Below, piece by piece: positions 23,410-24,660 of a stretch of DNA of 24,660 nt. The notes under the pieces are model-generated. The model searched no databases. It saw only the letters and a list, made by a program, of their open reading frames with translations, and was not told the DNA's origin. Source of the stretch: RPQJ01 sp036277615 (GTDB lineage: Bacteria; Pseudomonadota; Gammaproteobacteria; Steroidobacterales; Steroidobacteraceae); contig DASUMQ010000277.1 in NCBI GenBank assembly GCA_036277615.1, positions 1 to 24,660 of the forward strand, written 5' to 3'. Positions within the stretch are counted from its first letter, which is position 1, and each line of letters opens with the position of its first letter. The translations under genes and the position numbers were made by a program.

Positions 23410-23421
23410 TCCTGTTTTTTT
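23398..23421 (-). repeat. Repeated intergenic motif, copy 3
   Basis: On the plus strand this is AAAAACCGTCAATCC-TG-T7; on the minus strand it is A7-CAGGA-TTGACGGTTTTT. It matches copy 4 (23491-23515) in inverted orientation with about three mismatches over 24 bases and copy 1 at about 20 of 27 positions. It overlaps the candidate -35 of the M24 gene. The whole gap 23347-23550 (204 bp) is AT-rich. Confidence 0.55.
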
Positions 23422-23434
23422 CAGAAGCGGATCT

Positions 23435-23456
23435 TGCTGCTTTGCAGCACTTTTTT
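23435..23456 (+). terminator. Intrinsic terminator-like hairpin in a divergent intergenic region
   Basis: TGCTGC-(TTT)-GCAGCA followed by C and six T is a textbook Rho-independent terminator shape on the plus strand. No plus-strand gene lies upstream after the terminator at 22090. It would therefore act on a short leader or small RNA started within about 60 bp, ahead of the E1 alpha gene. The T-rich run here could also be part of the repeat block rather than a working terminator. Confidence 0.5.
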
Positions 23457-23490
23457 GGCTTTCGCTTTTCGGCCGGATCGCTTAAGGTTT

Positions 23491-23515
23491 AAAAAAAGCC
23501 GGATTGACTGTTTTT
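23491..23515 (+). repeat. Repeated intergenic motif, copy 4
   Basis: The form is A7-GCCGGA-TTGACTGTTTTT. TTGACT (23504-23509) resembles a -35 box, but no -10-like hexamer follows at the right distance. It lies 35 bp upstream of the E1 alpha start codon and forms an inverted pair with copy 3. Confidence 0.55.
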
Positions 23516-23550
23516 ATTGATCGGCCCGCCGCTGCGTTGGAGGATGGACG

Positions 23551-24519
23551 ATGTCGTACGACCCGATGATGCTGCTGGAGGCGTACCGCCGCATGCGGGC
23601 GATCCGCGAGTTCGAGGAACGCATGCGCCGTGAAGTGCAGGCGGGCACGGTCCCGGGCTTCGTCCACCTCTATTGCGGCCAGGAGGCGGTCGCGGTCGGC
23701 GCGTGCATGAACCTGCGCGACTCCGACTACATCGGCAGCACGCATCGCGGTCACGGCCATTGCATCGCCAAGGGCTGCGACATCGGCGAGATGCTGCTCG
23801 AGATCTACTGCAAGCAGGGCGGCCTCTGCAACGGCAAGGGCGGCTCGATGCACATCGCCGACCTGCGCAAGGGCATGCTCGGCGCGAACGCGATCGTCGG
23901 CGGCGCACCACCGATCGCGGTGGGTGCGGCGCTCACGCAGAAGACGCTCGGCACCGGCGGCGTCGCGCTGGCGTTCATCGGCGACGGCGCGTCGAACCAG
24001 GGCACCGTCGCGGAATCACTGAATTTCTCAGCCGTGCTCAAGCTGCCGATGATCTTCATGTACGAGAACAACGGCTACTCGGAATTCACCGGCACGGCCT
24101 ACCACCTTGGCGGCGCGGACATCGCGAATCGTGCCGCTGCGTTCGGCATGCCGGGCGAGAAGGTCGACGGCGTGGACTTCTTCGCCGTCTACGACGCCGT
24201 CGGGCGCGCCGTCGAACGGGCGCGCCGGGGCGAGGGTCCGAGCGCGGTGGAGGCCGTCGCGATGCGCTGGTACGGGCACTTCGAGGGCGACATGCAGAAG
24301 TATCGCGAGTCGCAGGAGGTTGATCGCCTGCGCAAGACCGCCGATCCGCTCGTCCGGTTCGAGGAGCGCGTGACGCGCGACTTCGACATCTCCGCCGACG
24401 AACTGCGCGAGATCGACGAGGAACTCGCGGAACTGGTCGACGAGCGCGTCGACATCGCGAAGGCGGCGCCCAAGCCGACCAGCGCCGCGTTGTACGCCGA
24501 CGTCTACGGGAGCTATTGA
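23551..24519 (+). CDS. TPP-dependent 2-oxoacid/acetoin dehydrogenase E1 component, alpha subunit
   Basis: This 322-residue protein has the thiamine-diphosphate motif GDGASNQG (144-151) with the closing YENN (Asn173, Asn174). It also has the E1-alpha signatures FVHLYCGQEAVAVG (37-50), STHRGHGHCIAKG (63-75) and GKGGSMHIADL (95-105). The last is typical of acetoin dehydrogenase-type AcoA and of pyruvate dehydrogenase E1 alpha. It decarboxylates a 2-oxoacid, or cleaves acetoin, and passes the acyl group to a lipoyl E2. AcoA-like is slightly preferred by length and the 'HRGHGHCIAKG' segment; the substrate is not certain. The ATG has a strong GGAGGA 6 nt upstream. The beta-subunit gene starts 1 nt after the stop, so they form an operon. 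Confidence 0.92.
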   Translation: MSYDPMMLLEAYRRMRAIREFEERMRREVQAGTVPGFVHLYCGQEAVAVGACMNLRDSDYIGSTHRGHGHCIAKGCDIGEMLLEIYCKQGGLCNGKGGSMHIADLRKGMLGANAIVGGAPPIAVGAALTQKTLGTGGVALAFIGDGASNQGTVAESLNFSAVLKLPMIFMYENNGYSEFTGTAYHLGGADIANRAAAFGMPGEKVDGVDFFAVYDAVGRAVERARRGEGPSAVEAVAMRWYGHFEGDMQKYRESQEVDRLRKTADPLVRFEERVTRDFDISADELREIDEELAELVDERVDIAKAAPKPTSAALYADVYGSY

Positions 24520-24520
24520 A

Positions 24521-24660
24521 ATGGCCGTGAAGTCTTATCGCGAGGCGATCAGTGAAGTGCTCGCGGCCGAGATGCGCCGCGATCCCCGGGTCATCATCCT
24601 GGGCGAGGACGTCGTGGGCGGGCTTGGTGGCTCGGCCGGCGAGGAGGAAGCCGCGGGCGG
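24521..24660 (+). CDS. TPP-dependent dehydrogenase E1 component, beta subunit (5' end, partial)
   Basis: The 46 visible residues begin MAVKSYREAISEVLAAEMRRD and continue VIILGEDVVGGLGGSAG, which is the standard E1-beta opening (Y.EAI...L...M..D..V...GEDV). The frame runs off the right edge. The ATG is 1 nt after the alpha-subunit stop, consistent with the conserved E1 alpha-beta heterotetramer operon. Confidence 0.9.
   Translation, partial: MAVKSYREAISEVLAAEMRRDPRVIILGEDVVGGLGGSAGEEEAAG

Overview
The window is GC-rich, almost fully coding DNA. It carries four TonB-dependent receptor (TBDR) genes, a TPR-sulfotransferase, a Rieske oxygenase and an M24-family protein. This gene mix is typical of TBDR-rich, oligotrophic or aromatic/steroid-degrading Proteobacteria, most likely a Gammaproteobacterium. 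That assignment is inference from gene content; no rRNA or tRNA was seen and no species can be named.

Layout. (1) 2-613: 3' end of a TBDR. (2) 662-8097, minus strand: a TPR-sulfotransferase, then a full-length TBDR, then a hybrid sensor histidine kinase. (3) 8179-11922, plus strand: a tightly packed trio of secreted amidohydrolase, metallo-beta-lactamase-fold hydrolase and twin-ATPase ABC protein (ModF-like). It runs head-on into a PhzF-family gene (11876-12787, minus) with a 47-bp 3' overlap. (4) 12876-16961, plus strand: a thiamine-salvage operon led by a TPP riboswitch. It encodes an outer-membrane TBDR, a small YkoF/MTH1187-like thiamine-binding protein, a PnuT-type inner-membrane transporter and a ThiK-like kinase. 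A [2Fe-2S] ferredoxin gene follows 17 nt later. (5) 17303-19119, minus strand: a MaoC-fold hydratase overlapping by 4 nt the end of a Rieske oxygenase gene. (6) 19459-22041, plus strand: a large TBDR ending in a bidirectional terminator, facing an M24 aminopeptidase P-like gene (22105-23346, minus). (7) 23551-24660, plus strand: E1 alpha and the start of E1 beta of a thiamine-diphosphate-dependent 2-oxoacid/acetoin dehydrogenase.

How the genes work together. The clearest system is the thiamine operon. The TBDR would take thiamine or its phosphates across the outer membrane, PnuT would move thiamine across the inner membrane, and the kinase would trap it by phosphorylation. The YkoF-like protein may buffer or hand over the ligand. 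The TPP aptamer closes directly onto the Shine-Dalgarno sequence of the first gene, which predicts feedback at translation. The window also holds a TPP consumer, the E1 alpha/beta pair. The Rieske oxygenase, the hydratase and the convergent ferredoxin look like an oxidative catabolic module, with the adjacent TBDR as a candidate substrate importer.

Two divergent, AT-rich intergenic regions (19120-19458 and 23347-23550) share a repeated ~24-bp motif and a conserved hairpin context that no standard feature explains. They are the best candidates for an undescribed regulatory element here.
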